DNA of 64,000 nt from Streptomyces antnestii (GCF_004005495.1 NZ_RZYA01000003.1:310001-374000); one strand, 5' to 3'; counted from the stretch's first letter, positions 1 through 9,516 are shown. Made by a program: numbers and translations. Notes: generated by a model from the sequence alone, not told the origin.

Positions 1-180
1 GGCGTCCGCGAAGGACTCGGCCAGCTCGTTCTCCGCGAGGCGCGCGACCTCGTCGAGGATGCTCTTGGCGGTGTCGACGTCCATCTCCGCGAACGGGCCG
101 CTGCCGTACAGCTTGTCGCGCCCGAGCACCTCGAAGAGGTTGAACTCGATGTCGCGGAGATTCGACTTGTAGTGCCCCAT
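1..180 (-). CDS. Acyl-CoA dehydrogenase, N-terminal fragment (runs off window)
   Basis: Only the first 60 codons are in the window; the gene continues beyond base 1. The protein begins MGHYKSNLRDIEFNLFEVLG, the typical opening of the Streptomyces acyl-CoA dehydrogenases that carry an extra N-terminal helical domain before the FAD fold. Members of the family oxidise acyl-CoA to enoyl-CoA using FAD. The start is the ATG at 180. The 5' flank (181-270) contains two short dyads (CTACT-N4-AGTAG at 234-247 and GTAGCA-N14-TGCTAC at 244-269) that could be an operator. The assignment rests on the N-terminal sequence only; the catalytic part is not visible. Confidence 0.7.
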   Translation of the reverse strand, partial: MGHYKSNLRDIEFNLFEVLGRDKLYGSGPFAEMDVDTAKSILDEVARLAENELAESFADA

Positions 181-233
181 GGCGACGGCTCCGTTTGGCT
201 GGGAAGCGGAATCTGGATCTTCGTAAACACGCA

Positions 234-269
234 CTACTAGCAAGTAGCAAGCACCTACGATGATGCTAC
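234..269. promoter_or_regulatory. Nested dyads upstream of the acyl-CoA dehydrogenase
   Basis: CTACT (234-238) and AGTAG (243-247) form a perfect inverted repeat with a 4-nt spacer. GTAGCA (244-249) and TGCTAC (264-269) form a second, overlapping one with a 14-nt spacer. Both lie in the AT-richer leader of the minus-strand acyl-CoA dehydrogenase, so an operator is plausible, but no known consensus is recognised. Confidence 0.3.
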
Positions 270-374
270 CCGCCGGTAATAAGACGCAACCCCTGACGGG
301 TCAATGTGAGCAGGGTCTACCCCGGACACCCGGGAAAGCCCACCGGGCCGTCCCCGCTCGGTACGCTGGCCCCC

Positions 375-842
375 ATGTACGGCTACGACCAGACCGCGGG
401 ACCCGGGCAGCAGTACGCGCCTCCGCAGCAGGGCATGCAGGGCGGGTACGGCCAGCAGGCGCCGCCGCTCTATCCGGAGCCGTCGCCGCCGTCCCTCGCC
501 GACGCGGTCCGCGCGTTCACCACGGGCTCGATGGCCGCCGAGGACTTCCAGCAGATCTTCGCCACGTCCAAGGTCTACTGCCCGCGCGGCGACAACCCGG
601 GATTCCTCGCGCTGCACAACACGCAGCAGCCGGTCATCCCGATGTTCACCTCGCTCAAGGAGCTGCGCCGGTACGCCGGCAAGGAGTCCAAGTACTTCGT
701 GATCACCGGCGCCGAGGTCATCGACCTCCTGCCCACCGGGTACGGCTTCGTCCTCGACATGGAGGGCGAGCACCGGATGGTCTTCGATGCCAAGGCGGTC
801 GAGCAGATGGTCGACTTCGCGATGCGCCGCATGTACGGCTAG
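375..842 (+). CDS. SseB-like protein
   Basis: 155-residue soluble protein. Residues 1-40 are Gly/Gln/Pro/Tyr-rich and low complexity; the rest looks like a single SseB-type domain (segments such as VIPMFTSLKELRRYAG and KYFVITGAEVIDLLPTGYGF). SseB-domain proteins are widespread in actinobacteria and their biochemical role is not established. The ATG at 375 is preferred over the in-frame GTG at 306 because the upstream residues read as non-coding filler. A perfect 32-nt palindrome (869-900) follows as terminator, so the gene is probably monocistronic. Confidence 0.75.
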   Translation: MYGYDQTAGPGQQYAPPQQGMQGGYGQQAPPLYPEPSPPSLADAVRAFTTGSMAAEDFQQIFATSKVYCPRGDNPGFLALHNTQQPVIPMFTSLKELRRYAGKESKYFVITGAEVIDLLPTGYGFVLDMEGEHRMVFDAKAVEQMVDFAMRRMYG

Positions 843-868
843 ATGCCGCCGGTACGCACAGGCATCAC

Positions 869-900
869 GAACGCCCGGAGGGAATTCCCTCCGGGCGTTC
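869..900. terminator. Perfect palindrome terminator after SseB-like gene
   Basis: Bases 869-900 are a perfect palindrome (GAACGCCCGGAGGGAA and its complement), folding into a GC-rich hairpin 27 nt after the stop at 842. It lacks a U tract, as is usual in Streptomyces. Confidence 0.8.
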
Positions 901-928
901 TGCGTTCCGGGTGGCAGAAAGTTCTACG

Positions 929-944
929 TTCAACTAAAGTCGAA
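929..944. promoter_or_regulatory. TTCAACTAAAGTCGAA dyad before pirin
   Basis: An imperfect 16-bp palindrome (12 of 16 positions symmetric) sits just upstream of the AAGGAGG ribosome binding site of the pirin gene. It is AT-rich for this genome. Its place between the presumed promoter and the Shine-Dalgarno sequence would suit a repressor operator. Confidence 0.35.
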
Positions 945-962
945 GCACAAGGAGGTCCCGAC

Positions 963-1931
963 ATGCCTGCAGTGACCGTAGAAAACCCGCTGACCCTGCC
1001 CCGTGTGGCCGCGTCCGCCGATGCCGTGGCACGCCCCGTACTGGCCGTGACGACGGCGCCGAGCGGATTCGAGGGTGAGGGATTCCCGGTGCGTCGCGCG
1101 TTCGCCGGGATCAACTACAAGCACCTCGACCCGTTCATCATGATGGACCAGATGGGTGAGGTGGAGTACGCGCCCGGAGAGCCCAAGGGCACCCCGTGGC
1201 ACCCGCACCGCGGCTTCGAGACCGTGACCTACATCATCGACGGAACCTTCGTCCACCAGGACTCCAACGGCGGTGGCGGCACCATCACCAACGGCGACAC
1301 CCAGTGGATGACGGCCGGCAGCGGCCTCCTGCACATCGAGGCGCCGCCGGAGGCGCTCGTCATGTCCGGCGGGCTCTTCCACGGCCTCCAGCTGTGGGTG
1401 AACCTCCCCGCCGCCGACAAGATGAAGGACCCCCGCTACCAGGACATCCGCGGCGGCCAGGTCAAGCTCCTCACCACCGCCGACGGCGGCGCCCTGCTGC
1501 GCGTCATCGCCGGTGAGCTCGACGGCCACGAAGGCCCCGGCATCACGCACACGCCGATCACGATGGTCCACGCGACCGTCCGCCCCGGCGCCGAGCTGAC
1601 GCTGCCCTGGCGCGAGGAGTTCAACGGTCTCGCGTACGTCCTCGCCGGACGCGGCACCGTCGGCACCGACCGCCGTCCGGTCCACATGGGCCAGACCGCC
1701 GTCTTCGGAGCGGGCTCCTCGCTGACCGTCCGCGCGGACGAGACGCAGGACTCCCACACCCCGGACATGGAGGTCGTGCTCCTCGGCGGCCGGCCCATCC
1801 GGGAGCCGATGGCGCACTACGGTCCGTTCGTCATGAACACCCGCGACGAACTCCAGCAGGCGTTCGACGACTTCCAGGCGGGACGCCTCGGCGTCATCCC
1901 CGGTGAGCGGATCCCGCACACCGGCGGCTGA
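963..1931 (+). CDS. Pirin family protein
   Basis: 322-residue bicupin protein of the pirin family (Fe-binding; roles proposed range from quercetinase activity to transcriptional cofactor). The N-terminal cupin holds the metal ligands in the expected spacing: His80 and His82 in TPWHPHRGFE, then His124 and Glu126 in GLLHIEAPPE. The C-terminal half is the second cupin (about residues 170-300). Start ATG 963 has a near-perfect AAGGAGG Shine-Dalgarno. It is flanked by hairpins on both sides and so is probably transcribed alone; the leader dyad at 929-944 may be its control site. The specific substrate cannot be told from sequence. Confidence 0.9.
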   Translation: MPAVTVENPLTLPRVAASADAVARPVLAVTTAPSGFEGEGFPVRRAFAGINYKHLDPFIMMDQMGEVEYAPGEPKGTPWHPHRGFETVTYIIDGTFVHQDSNGGGGTITNGDTQWMTAGSGLLHIEAPPEALVMSGGLFHGLQLWVNLPAADKMKDPRYQDIRGGQVKLLTTADGGALLRVIAGELDGHEGPGITHTPITMVHATVRPGAELTLPWREEFNGLAYVLAGRGTVGTDRRPVHMGQTAVFGAGSSLTVRADETQDSHTPDMEVVLLGGRPIREPMAHYGPFVMNTRDELQQAFDDFQAGRLGVIPGERIPHTGG

Positions 1932-1954
1932 GCCGAATCTGATGCAGCGTCACC

Positions 1955-1988
1955 CGCGTGGCCCCGTCCGGAAGGTCGGGGCCACGCG
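1955..1988. terminator. Hairpin terminator after pirin
   Basis: CGCGTGGCCCC (1955-1965) pairs with GGGGCCACGCG (1978-1988) around a 12-nt loop. It lies 24 nt past the pirin stop and ends 20 nt before the next GTG start, so the downstream permease needs a promoter within or after the hairpin, or read-through. Confidence 0.7.
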
Positions 1989-2007
1989 CGCGTGATGGCC
2001 TGGTCGG

Positions 2008-3156
2008 GTGCACACAGGTACTGGTAAGCCGCTTCTTCCCGAACCAGCCCGCCGCGCCGCCGCCTGGTGCGCCGTCGCGCTGCTCGTCACCGGGGTCGCG
2101 GCCGTTGCCGTCTGGCTGTGCATCGTCCTCAGGACCGCCGTCACACCCCTGCTGCTCGCCCTGCTCGGCACGGCCCTGCTCGGCCCGGTGCACGGCTGGC
2201 TGGTCCGCAGGAAGCTCAGCCGCGCCCTCGCCGCCGTCCTCACCTGCGTCACCCTCGTCGCCGTCGTCGGCGGCGCCGGCTACATCGTCGTCAAGGCGCT
2301 CATCGACTCCGCGGAGCAGATCGTCGACTCGGTGCAGCAGTCCGGCGACTGGATCAAGCAGCACCTCGGGATCACCGCCGCCGACGACCTCGGATCCGCC
2401 GCCGGCAGCCTCAAGGACCTGGTGGCCAAATGGGGCGCCAAGGCCGCGAGCGGGGTGCTCGCCGGGCTCTCCGTCCTCGGCTCGCTCCTCGCGACCAGCG
2501 TGCTCTCCCTGCTGCTCACGTTCTTCTTCCTCAAGGACTCCGACCGCGCCGCGGGCCTCGCCCACAGCATCGCGCCCGGCCCCGCCGGGGACACCCTGGA
2601 GGCGATCGGACGGCGCGCCTTCGGAGCCGTCGAGGGCTTCATGCGCGGGACCACGTTCATCGCGCTCATCGACGCCGTCTGCATCACCGTGGGCCTGCTG
2701 ATCCTGCGGGTGCCCGGCGCGGTCGGGCTCGGCGCCCTCGTCTTCGTCAGCGCGTACATCCCCTACCTGGGAGCGACGCTCTCGGGCGCGGTGGCCGTCC
2801 TGGTGGCGCTCGCCGACCGGGGCCTGGTGATCGCCCTGTGGACGCTCGGCGTCATCCTCGCCGTGCAGCAGCTGGAGGGCCACATCCTCCAGCCGATGAT
2901 CCAGTCCCGCACCGTGCAGATACACCCCGCGATGGTGATGCTGGCGATCACGGCGGGCGCCTCCGTCGCGGGCATCCTCGGCATGCTGCTCGCGGTACCG
3001 GTGACGGCGGCGGCCTTCGGGGTGATCGGCGAGCTGCGGGGGCGCTACTCGGCGGGCGGGGGCCCGTCGGCGCCGCCGGAGGACTCACCCGAGCCGTCGG
3101 GGGATTCGCCCGAGCCGTCGGGGGACGCTCCCGAGCCGTCGGCCGACGGCTCGTAG
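2008..3156 (+). CDS. AI-2E family transporter (UPF0118-type permease)
   Basis: 382 residues from a GTG start at 2008. Hydrophobic segments cluster at about residues 17-60, 80-100, 155-180 and then six closely spaced helices at 215-335, the usual layout of the AI-2E exporter family; the FILRVPGAVG/YIPYLGA region is characteristic. The family includes autoinducer-2 exporters and Na+/H+ antiporters, so the substrate is open. The C-terminal 30 residues are a Pro/Ser/Glu/Gly repeat (EPSGDSPEPSGDAPEPS) lying entirely within a 112-bp tail-to-tail overlap with the phosphatase on the other strand. No clear Shine-Dalgarno precedes the GTG. Confidence 0.85.
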   Translation: MHTGTGKPLLPEPARRAAAWCAVALLVTGVAAVAVWLCIVLRTAVTPLLLALLGTALLGPVHGWLVRRKLSRALAAVLTCVTLVAVVGGAGYIVVKALIDSAEQIVDSVQQSGDWIKQHLGITAADDLGSAAGSLKDLVAKWGAKAASGVLAGLSVLGSLLATSVLSLLLTFFFLKDSDRAAGLAHSIAPGPAGDTLEAIGRRAFGAVEGFMRGTTFIALIDAVCITVGLLILRVPGAVGLGALVFVSAYIPYLGATLSGAVAVLVALADRGLVIALWTLGVILAVQQLEGHILQPMIQSRTVQIHPAMVMLAITAGASVAGILGMLLAVPVTAAAFGVIGELRGRYSAGGGPSAPPEDSPEPSGDSPEPSGDAPEPSADGS

Positions 3157-5282
3157 AGCTCGAACCAGATGCTCTTGCCCTCGCCCCGCGGGTCCACGCC
3201 CCAGCGGTCCGCGAGCAGCTCCATCAGGACGAGGCCGCGCCCGGACGAGGCCAGCTCGCCGGGATGGCGCTTGTGCGGCAGGTCGTCGCTGGCGTCGGCG
3301 ACCTCGGCCCGCAGCCGGCGCGCGGCGGGCCCGCCGGAGACCTCCGCGACCAGGAGCGCGTCGCCGTCCGTGTGGACCAGGACGTTGGTGAGCATCTCCG
3401 AGATCATCAGGACCGCCGAGTCGACCTGGTCGGCGTCGGCCCAGTCGTGCAGCAGCTGGCGCAGCTGCTGGCGGGCGGCGCCGACCCGCTCCGGCTCGGC
3501 CTGGGCCACGGTCATCACGGTGCGGCGCGCGGGCAAGGGAGCCTCGGGCCGGCCCGTCCTCGCCAGGAGCAGCAGCGCGATGTCGTCCTCGCGCCGGTCG
3601 GCGAGCGGGCCCGTCGTGTAGTGCGACGTGGGCCCGTGCACGGCCTGGACGAGCGCGTCGGCCAGCTCCTCCAGGCGGTCGGGCCCGCCGGCCGCTCCCT
3701 GCTCCTCCAGGATGCTGCGGATCCGCTTCCAGCCGGTGTCGAGGTCGTGCCCGCCGGTCTCCAGGAGGCCGTCGGTGCAGATCAGCAGGGTCTCGCCGGG
3801 CTCCAGGGTGAGCCGGGTCGTGGGGTAGTCGGCGTCCGGGTCGACCCCGAGGGGCAGCCCGCCCGCGGTGGGCCGCAGCAGCACCGTCCCGTCGGGCATC
3901 CGGATCGCGGGGTCGGGATGGCCCGCACGGGCGATCTCCAGGATGCCGGTCTTCGGGTCGGCCTCCACGTACAGGCAGGTCGCGAAGCGCGGGTCGCCCG
4001 CCTCCGCGCCGACGTCCTTGCCGGGGCCGCCCGAGGAGCCGTAGGTGAGGGAGTCGGTGACGCCGCACAGGAAGCGGGAGGTGCGGGAAAGGACGGCGTC
4101 CGGGCGGTGCCCCTCGGCCGCGTACGCCCGCAGCGCGATCCGCAGCTGTCCCATCAGGCCGGCCGCCCGCACGTCGTGCCCCTGCACGTCACCGATGACG
4201 AGCGCGATCCGCCCGCTGGGCAGCGGGATCATGTCGTACCAGTCGCCGCCGACCTGGAGGCCGCCGCCGGTCGGCACATAGCGGGCGGCGACGGTCATCC
4301 CCGGGATCTCGGGGCCGAGCGTCGGCAGCATCGAGCGCTGGAGTCCGTCCGTCAGCGCCCGCTCCGACTCGGTGATCCCGGCGCGCGACAGGGCCTGCGC
4401 CAGCATCCGGGCCACCGTCGTGAGCACGGAACGCTCGTCGGGCGTGAACGACACCGGGTAGGCGAACCCCGCCATCCAGGTGCCGATGGTGCGGCCCGCC
4501 ACCACGAGCGGCAGATACGCCCACGACTGCCGCTGGAAGCGCTGGGCCAGCGGCCACGCGGCGGGATAGCGCAGGCGGTACTGCTCGGGCGAGGACAGGT
4601 AGACGGCGCGGCCCGTGCGCACCACCTCGGCGGCCGGGTAGTCGGTGTCCAGGGGCATGTCCATGAAGGGCCCCTCCTCGCCCGGCTCGTGCCCGTGGTG
4701 CCCGACGACGGTGAGCCGGTCGCCGCCGGCGCCGAAGACGGCGAGCCCGTCCGGTGAGAACCCCGGCATGGAGAGCCCGGCCGCGACCCGCAGGACCTCC
4801 TCCGTGGACCCGGCCTCCGCGAGCGCCCGCCCGGCGTCGAGCAGGAACGCCTCGCGGGAGCGCCGCCAGTCGCCGGTGACCGGCGTGCGCGCCGCCGAGC
4901 CGGGCGTGGGCTCGCTGACCTCCTGGAGTGTGCCGATCAGCTCGTAGGCCTGTGAGTCGCCGTGCACGACGGGCTTGGACCGGCTGCGTACGGTCCTGAT
5001 GACCCGGCCGTGCTCGTCCATGATCCTCAGCCGCGCCTCGGCGAGGGTGCCCTCGGCGACGGCGAGCTGTACGACGCCGTCTATCTCGTTCCAGTCGACG
5101 GGGTGGAAGCGGGACCGTACGGCGGCCTCCGTCAGGGTCACCCGGCGTTCGGGCAGGCCGAGGAGCCGGGCGGCCTCCGCGTCGAAGGTGACCAGCCCGG
5201 CACGGTTGTCCCACCGCCACACACCGGTGTCGAGGGCGGCGAGGACGTCCCCCACGGGCGGCAGGGGGTCACCAGTGCGCAT
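3045..5282 (-). CDS. PAS-GAF-SpoIIE phosphatase with C-terminal ATPase (anti-sigma type) domain
   Basis: 745-residue soluble signalling protein. Domains in order: PAS-like (about 10-120), GAF (150-300), SpoIIE/PP2C serine phosphatase (320-590, with GGDWYD, VIGDVQGHD and CTDGLLE metal-site motifs), and a HATPase_c/RsbW-like kinase domain (610-720, with EMLTNVLVHT as N-box and SGRGLVLMELLAD as G-box). Such fusions set the phosphorylation state of anti-anti-sigma proteins in stress sigma-factor partner-switching; actinobacteria have many paralogues. The last 30 residues are a Gly/Ser/Asp/Pro repeat encoded inside the overlap with the convergent permease gene. Start ATG 5282 faces aspS divergently across a 133-bp gap. 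The target sigma factor is unknown. Confidence 0.9.
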   Translation of the reverse strand: MRTGDPLPPVGDVLAALDTGVWRWDNRAGLVTFDAEAARLLGLPERRVTLTEAAVRSRFHPVDWNEIDGVVQLAVAEGTLAEARLRIMDEHGRVIRTVRSRSKPVVHGDSQAYELIGTLQEVSEPTPGSAARTPVTGDWRRSREAFLLDAGRALAEAGSTEEVLRVAAGLSMPGFSPDGLAVFGAGGDRLTVVGHHGHEPGEEGPFMDMPLDTDYPAAEVVRTGRAVYLSSPEQYRLRYPAAWPLAQRFQRQSWAYLPLVVAGRTIGTWMAGFAYPVSFTPDERSVLTTVARMLAQALSRAGITESERALTDGLQRSMLPTLGPEIPGMTVAARYVPTGGGLQVGGDWYDMIPLPSGRIALVIGDVQGHDVRAAGLMGQLRIALRAYAAEGHRPDAVLSRTSRFLCGVTDSLTYGSSGGPGKDVGAEAGDPRFATCLYVEADPKTGILEIARAGHPDPAIRMPDGTVLLRPTAGGLPLGVDPDADYPTTRLTLEPGETLLICTDGLLETGGHDLDTGWKRIRSILEEQGAAGGPDRLEELADALVQAVHGPTSHYTTGPLADRREDDIALLLLARTGRPEAPLPARRTVMTVAQAEPERVGAARQQLRQLLHDWADADQVDSAVLMISEMLTNVLVHTDGDALLVAEVSGGPAARRLRAEVADASDDLPHKRHPGELASSGRGLVLMELLADRWGVDPRGEGKSIWFELYEPSADGSGASPDGSGESPDGSGESSGGADGPPPAE
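3088..3142. repeat. 21-bp tandem repeat coding on both strands
   Basis: CCCGAGCCGTCGG recurs at 3088, 3109 and 3130, a 21-bp (seven-codon) period. It encodes the EPSGD(S/A)P repeat of the plus-strand permease and the SPDGSGE repeat of the minus-strand phosphatase. Confidence 0.85.
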
Positions 5283-5415
5283 GGCCCCACTCTAAGAAGA
5301 GGTGATCGTGGACGGCCACCGAGACTATTCGCCAAGCGATCACGGGGCGGCCGGTACCCTGGGGTATTCCGGCATGCCCGGCCAATCCCCAATCGCAAAG
5401 ACTGGATGAACGACG

Positions 5416-7185
5416 ATGCATCGGTACAGGTCCCACACCTGCGGCGAGCTCCGCGCCTCTGACGTCGGATCCGACGTCCGGCTGAGCGGCTGGCTGCACA
5501 ATCGGCGCGACCTGGGCGGCATCCTCTTCATCGATCTGCGTGACCACTACGGGATCACCCAGCTCGTCGCCCGCCCCGGCACCGCGGCCGCCGAAGCCCT
5601 CGACAAGCTGACCAAGGAGACGGTCGTCCGCGTCGACGGCAAGGTCGTCTCCCGCGGCGCCGACAACGTCAACCCCGAGCTGCCCACGGGCGAGATCGAG
5701 ATCGAGGCCGCCGAGGTCGAGGTGCTCGGCGCGGCCCAGCAGATCCCGTTCACGATCAACGCGGACGACGGGGTGAACGAGGAGCGGCGCCTGGAGTACC
5801 GCTTCCTCGACCTGCGCCGCGAGCGCATGCACAGGAACGTCATGCTGCGCTCGGCGGTCATCTCCGCGATGCGCCACAAGATGACGGCGCTCGGCTTCAA
5901 CGAGATGGCGACGCCGATCCTGAGCGCCACCTCCCCCGAGGGCGCCCGCGACTTCGTGGTCCCCTCCCGCCTGAACCCGGGCAAGTTCTACGCGCTGCCG
6001 CAGGCGCCGCAGCAGTTCAAGCAGCTGCTGATGATCTCCGGCTTCGACCGCTACTTCCAGATCGCGCCGTGCTTCCGCGACGAGGACGCCCGCGCGGACC
6101 GTTCGCCGGGCGAGTTCTACCAGCTCGACGTGGAGATGTCCTTTGTCGAGCAGGAGGACGTCTTCCAGCCGATCGAGAAGCTGATGACCGAGCTCTTCGA
6201 GGAGTTCGGCGGCGGCCGCCACGTCACGTCGCCGTTCCCGCGGATCCCGTTCCGCGAGGCGATGGCCAAGTACGGCTCGGACAAGCCGGACCTGCGCGTG
6301 CAGCTCGAACTGGTCGACATCTCGGACGTGTTCGAGGGCTCCGAGTTCAAGGCGTTCGCCGGGAAGCACGTGCGCGCGCTGCCCGTCCCGGACACCGCGT
6401 CGCAGTCCCGCAAGTTCTTCGACGGCCTCGGTGACTACGCGGTCGAGCAGGGCGCGAAGGGCCTCGCCTGGGTCCGCGTCGCCGAGGACGGCTCCCTCAC
6501 GGGCCCGATCGCGAAGTTCCTCACCGACGAGAACGTCAAGGTCCTCACCGAGCGCCTCGCCCTCAAGGCCGGCCACGCCGTCTTCTTCGGCGCGGGCGAG
6601 TTCGACGAGGTCTCCAAGATCATGGGCGCCGTCCGTGTCGAGGCCGCCAAGCGCGCCGGGCACTTCGAGGAGGGCGTGTTCCGCTTCTGCTGGATCGTCG
6701 ACTTCCCGATGTACGAGAAGGACGAGGACACCGGGAAGATCGACTTCTCGCACAACCCGTTCTCCATGCCGCAGGGCGGTCTTGAGGCCCTGGAGACCCA
6801 GGACCCGCTGGACATCCTGGGCTGGCAGTACGACATCGTGTGCAACGGCGTGGAGCTGTCCTCCGGCGCGATCCGTAACCACGAGCCCGAGATCATGCTC
6901 AAGGCCTTCGAGATCGCGGGCTACGACCGTGACACCGTCGAGGAGCAGTTCGCGGGCATGCTGCGCGCGTTCCGCTTCGGCGCCCCGCCGCACGGCGGGA
7001 TCGCCCCCGGCGTCGACCGCATCGTCATGCTCCTCGCCGACGAGCCCAACATCCGCGAGACCATCGCGTTCCCGCTCAACGGCAACGCGCAGGACCTGAT
7101 GATGGGCGCGCCGACCGAGCTCGACGAGACCCGCCTGCGCGAGCTGAACATCCAGCTCCGCAAGCCGGTGGCCGACAAGAAGTAG
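5416..7185 (+). CDS. aspS: Aspartyl-tRNA synthetase
   Basis: 589-residue bacterial-type class II AspRS charging tRNA-Asp (possibly also tRNA-Asn if the organism uses GatCAB). The OB-fold anticodon-binding domain covers residues 1-110 ([23 protein letters not shown]). Class II motif 2 is F220[17 protein letters not shown]-240. Motif 3 is in the C-terminal [13 protein letters not shown]. The large bacterial insertion (GAD-type) domain lies between. Length is normal for the family. It is transcribed divergently from the SpoIIE-type phosphatase and ends in a 16-bp-stem terminator. Confidence 0.97.
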   Translation: MHRYRSHTCGELRASDVGSDVRLSGWLHNRRDLGGILFIDLRDHYGITQLVARPGTAAAEALDKLTKETVVRVDGKVVSRGADNVNPELPTGEIEIEAAEVEVLGAAQQIPFTINADDGVNEERRLEYRFLDLRRERMHRNVMLRSAVISAMRHKMTALGFNEMATPILSATSPEGARDFVVPSRLNPGKFYALPQAPQQFKQLLMISGFDRYFQIAPCFRDEDARADRSPGEFYQLDVEMSFVEQEDVFQPIEKLMTELFEEFGGGRHVTSPFPRIPFREAMAKYGSDKPDLRVQLELVDISDVFEGSEFKAFAGKHVRALPVPDTASQSRKFFDGLGDYAVEQGAKGLAWVRVAEDGSLTGPIAKFLTDENVKVLTERLALKAGHAVFFGAGEFDEVSKIMGAVRVEAAKRAGHFEEGVFRFCWIVDFPMYEKDEDTGKIDFSHNPFSMPQGGLEALETQDPLDILGWQYDIVCNGVELSSGAIRNHEPEIMLKAFEIAGYDRDTVEEQFAGMLRAFRFGAPPHGGIAPGVDRIVMLLADEPNIRETIAFPLNGNAQDLMMGAPTELDETRLRELNIQLRKPVADKK

Positions 7186-7202
7186 CGCGCACCGCGCACC
7201 TG

Positions 7203-7238
7203 GAAGGGCCGGAACCCGTTCACGGGTTCCGGCCCTTC
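7203..7238. terminator. Bidirectional terminator between aspS and convergent gene
   Basis: A 16-bp perfect stem (7203-7218 with 7223-7238) closes a TTCA loop 17 nt after the aspS stop and 16 nt from the stop of the converging minus-strand gene, so it can serve both. Confidence 0.9.
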
Positions 7239-7253
7239 TGTCTGCCCGGCGGG

Positions 7254-7697
7254 CTACGTGTCGTACGACCCGTCCCACGGCTCGCCGAAGCCGAGGCGGT
7301 CCGGGTAGAGCTCCACCCAGTCGTCGTCCTCGACGATCAGGCCGAACACGACGCCGTCGACGGCGCGCCGGAAGGGGCGGACGGCGATGTCGCCGAGGGT
7401 GCGGCCGGGCACGCCCGCCAGGAGTTTGTCCAAGTGGGCGTGGGCCTCGGCGAGTTCGGCGCCGCCGGCCCAGGTCCCCGCGCACCAGATCTCCGAGTCG
7501 CGGTACCTGCCCGCGGCGTCGAACGTGTGGAGCACCGCGTAGAGCCGCTTGTGCTGCTCCCAGCCGTCGTCGGGGCGGTAGCCCTCGGGGAAGGCGTAGG
7601 TGACCGTGGCCAGGAACTGGCCGTCCGCGTACCGGCCGATGGTGGCGGTGCGGTGGTCGGGATCGTGGGCGATCGGGATCGTCGCGGGAACTGACAT
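7254..7697 (-). CDS. Conserved hypothetical protein, 147 aa
   Basis: Soluble, acidic, no membrane segment or signal peptide. The sequence (IGRYADGQFLATVTYAFPEG, HKRLYAVLHTFDAAGRYRDSEIWCAG, FGLIVEDDDWVELYPDRLGF) reads as a compact alpha/beta domain with many aromatic residues. I recognise it as the kind of short conserved Streptomyces protein found near aspS/metG but cannot give a function. ATG 7697 start; it lies between aspS (convergent) and metG, and the metG terminator (7747-7786) separates it from metG. Confidence 0.75.
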   Translation of the reverse strand: MSVPATIPIAHDPDHRTATIGRYADGQFLATVTYAFPEGYRPDDGWEQHKRLYAVLHTFDAAGRYRDSEIWCAGTWAGGAELAEAHAHLDKLLAGVPGRTLGDIAVRPFRRAVDGVVFGLIVEDDDWVELYPDRLGFGEPWDGSYDT

Positions 7698-7746
7698 GGC
7701 GAAACTTTCTCATCGCAGGTCGTGGACATGCCAGCAGGGGGTACGG

Positions 7747-7786
7747 GAAAGGGGTGCGGGGACCGTCCGGCTCCCGCACCCCTTTC
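7747..7786. terminator. metG terminator
   Basis: GAAAGGGGTGCGGG (7747-7760) and CCCGCACCCCTTTC (7773-7786) form a 14-bp stem 18 nt beyond the metG stop on the minus strand. Confidence 0.85.
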
Positions 7787-7803
7787 TCACAGTCATGCCC
7801 TGG

Positions 7804-9516
7804 TTACTCCGGAGAGCCGCCGAAGCGCTCGCGGTAGGACTCCAGGTCCTCCTCGGTGATCTTCGCGAAGAGCACCGGCGGGACCGTGAAGGCCGTGCCC
7901 GCGGGCACCGTGTTCAGAGCCGTGGCCTGCTCGGCGGTGACCCACGTGGCCGTGTCGCCGGCCAGGTCGAACGCGCCGCGCATCGCCTTCGACGAGGCCG
8001 GGATGAACGGCTCGGAGACGACCGCGTACAGGTGGATGAGGTTCATCGCCGTACGCAGGGTCAGGGCCGCGGCCTCCGGGTCGGCCTTGATCTCCAGCCA
8101 GGGGGCCTTCTCCTCCAGGTAGGAGTTGCCCGCGGACCACAGGGCGCGGAGCGCGGCCGCGGCCTTGCGGAACTGGAGGGCCTCCATCTGGGACTCGTAC
8201 TCGGCGAGCAGCGCGGAGATCTCCGTGCCCAGCTTCGCCTCCGCCTCGCCGGCCTCCTTGCCCGCGGGCACCTCGTCACCGAAGCGCTTGCGGGAGAAGG
8301 ACAGGACGCGGTTCACGAAGTTGCCGAGAGTGTCGGCGAGGTCCTTGTTCACCGTGGCCGTGAAGTGCTCCCACGTGAACGAGGAGTCGTCCGACTCGGG
8401 GGCGTTCGCGATGAGGAAGTAGCGCCAGTAGTCGGCGGGCAGGATCTCCAGAGCGGCGTCCGTGAAGATGCCGCGCTTCTGCGACGTGGAGAACTTGCCG
8501 CCGTAGTACGTCAGCCAGTTGAAGGACTTGAGGTAGTCGACCTTCTTCCACGGCTCGCGCACGCCCATCTCCGTGGCCGGGAACATGACGCTGTGGAACG
8601 GGACGTTGTCCTTGGCCATGAACTGCGTGTAGCGCACGTCGTCGGCCTTGTACCACCACGACTTCCAGTCGCGCTCCGCCGGGTTCTGGTCGGCCCATTC
8701 CTTCGTCGAGCCGATGTACTCGATCGGGGCGTCGAACCAGACGTAGAAGACCTTGCCGTCGGCGGCCAGCTCCGGCCACGTGTCGGCCGGGACCGGCACG
8801 CCCCAGTCCAGGTCACGGGTGATCGCGCGGTCGTGCAGGCCCTCGGTCAGCCACTTGCGGGCGATGGAGGAGGCCAGCTGCGGCCACTCGCCCGCCGTCG
8901 TCGCGATCCACTCCTCGACCTCGACCTGCAGCTTCGACTGGAGCAGGAAGAGGTGCTTCGTCTCGCGGACCTCCAGGTCCGTGGAGCCGGAGATCGCCGA
9001 GCGCGGGTTGATCAGGTCGGTGGGGTCGAGGACGCGGGTGCAGTTCTCGCACTGGTCGCCGCGCGCCTTGTCGTAGCCGCAGTGCGGACACGTGCCCTCG
9101 ACGTAGCGGTCCGGCAGGAAGCGGCCGTCGGCAGGCGAGTACACCTGGCGGATCGCGCGCTCCTCGATGAAGCCGTTCTCGTTGAGCCTCCGCGCGAAGT
9201 GCTGCGTGAGCTCCGCGTTCTCCGGGGACGAGCTGCGGCCGAAGTGGTCGAAGGCCAGCTCGAAGCCCTCGTACACGGCCTTCTGCGCGTCGTGCGCCTG
9301 CGCGCAGAACTCGGCGACCGGCAGGCCCTGCTCCTTCGCGGCCAGCTCGGCGGGCGTGCCGTGCTCGTCGGTGGCGCAGATGTACAGGACGTCGTGGCCA
9401 CGCTGGCGGAGGTACCGGGAGTACACGTCCGCCGGGAGCATGGACCCCACCATGTTGCCCAGGTGCTTGATTCCGTTGATGTACGGAAGGGCGCTGGTGA
9501 TGAGGTGTCGAGCCAT
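7804..9516 (-). CDS. metG: Methionyl-tRNA synthetase
   Basis: 570-residue class I MetRS. The HIGH signature appears as H18-L-G-N; the KMSKS loop as K341-F-S-T-S, the variant usual in actinobacterial MetG1 proteins. A four-Cys knuckle (Cys143, 146, 156, 159) is the Zn site of the connective-peptide insert. The helical anticodon-binding domain fills the C-terminal 200 residues; there is no C-terminal EMAP/Trbp111 dimerisation domain. Start ATG 9516, preceded by GGGAGCAGCC. Flanked by hairpins on both sides, hence its own transcription unit. Confidence 0.97.
   Translation of the reverse strand: MARHLITSALPYINGIKHLGNMVGSMLPADVYSRYLRQRGHDVLYICATDEHGTPAELAAKEQGLPVAEFCAQAHDAQKAVYEGFELAFDHFGRSSSPENAELTQHFARRLNENGFIEERAIRQVYSPADGRFLPDRYVEGTCPHCGYDKARGDQCENCTRVLDPTDLINPRSAISGSTDLEVRETKHLFLLQSKLQVEVEEWIATTAGEWPQLASSIARKWLTEGLHDRAITRDLDWGVPVPADTWPELAADGKVFYVWFDAPIEYIGSTKEWADQNPAERDWKSWWYKADDVRYTQFMAKDNVPFHSVMFPATEMGVREPWKKVDYLKSFNWLTYYGGKFSTSQKRGIFTDAALEILPADYWRYFLIANAPESDDSSFTWEHFTATVNKDLADTLGNFVNRVLSFSRKRFGDEVPAGKEAGEAEAKLGTEISALLAEYESQMEALQFRKAAAALRALWSAGNSYLEEKAPWLEIKADPEAAALTLRTAMNLIHLYAVVSEPFIPASSKAMRGAFDLAGDTATWVTAEQATALNTVPAGTAFTVPPVLFAKITEEDLESYRERFGGSPE

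Noticed and set aside
4107..4757. Very long open frames opposite or across real genes (for example plus-strand 2067-4757, minus-strand 12772-14751)
   Set aside because: They are Arg/Pro/Ala/Gly-rich frames caused by the high-GC codon pattern of real genes; they cross intergenic hairpins and show no domain.
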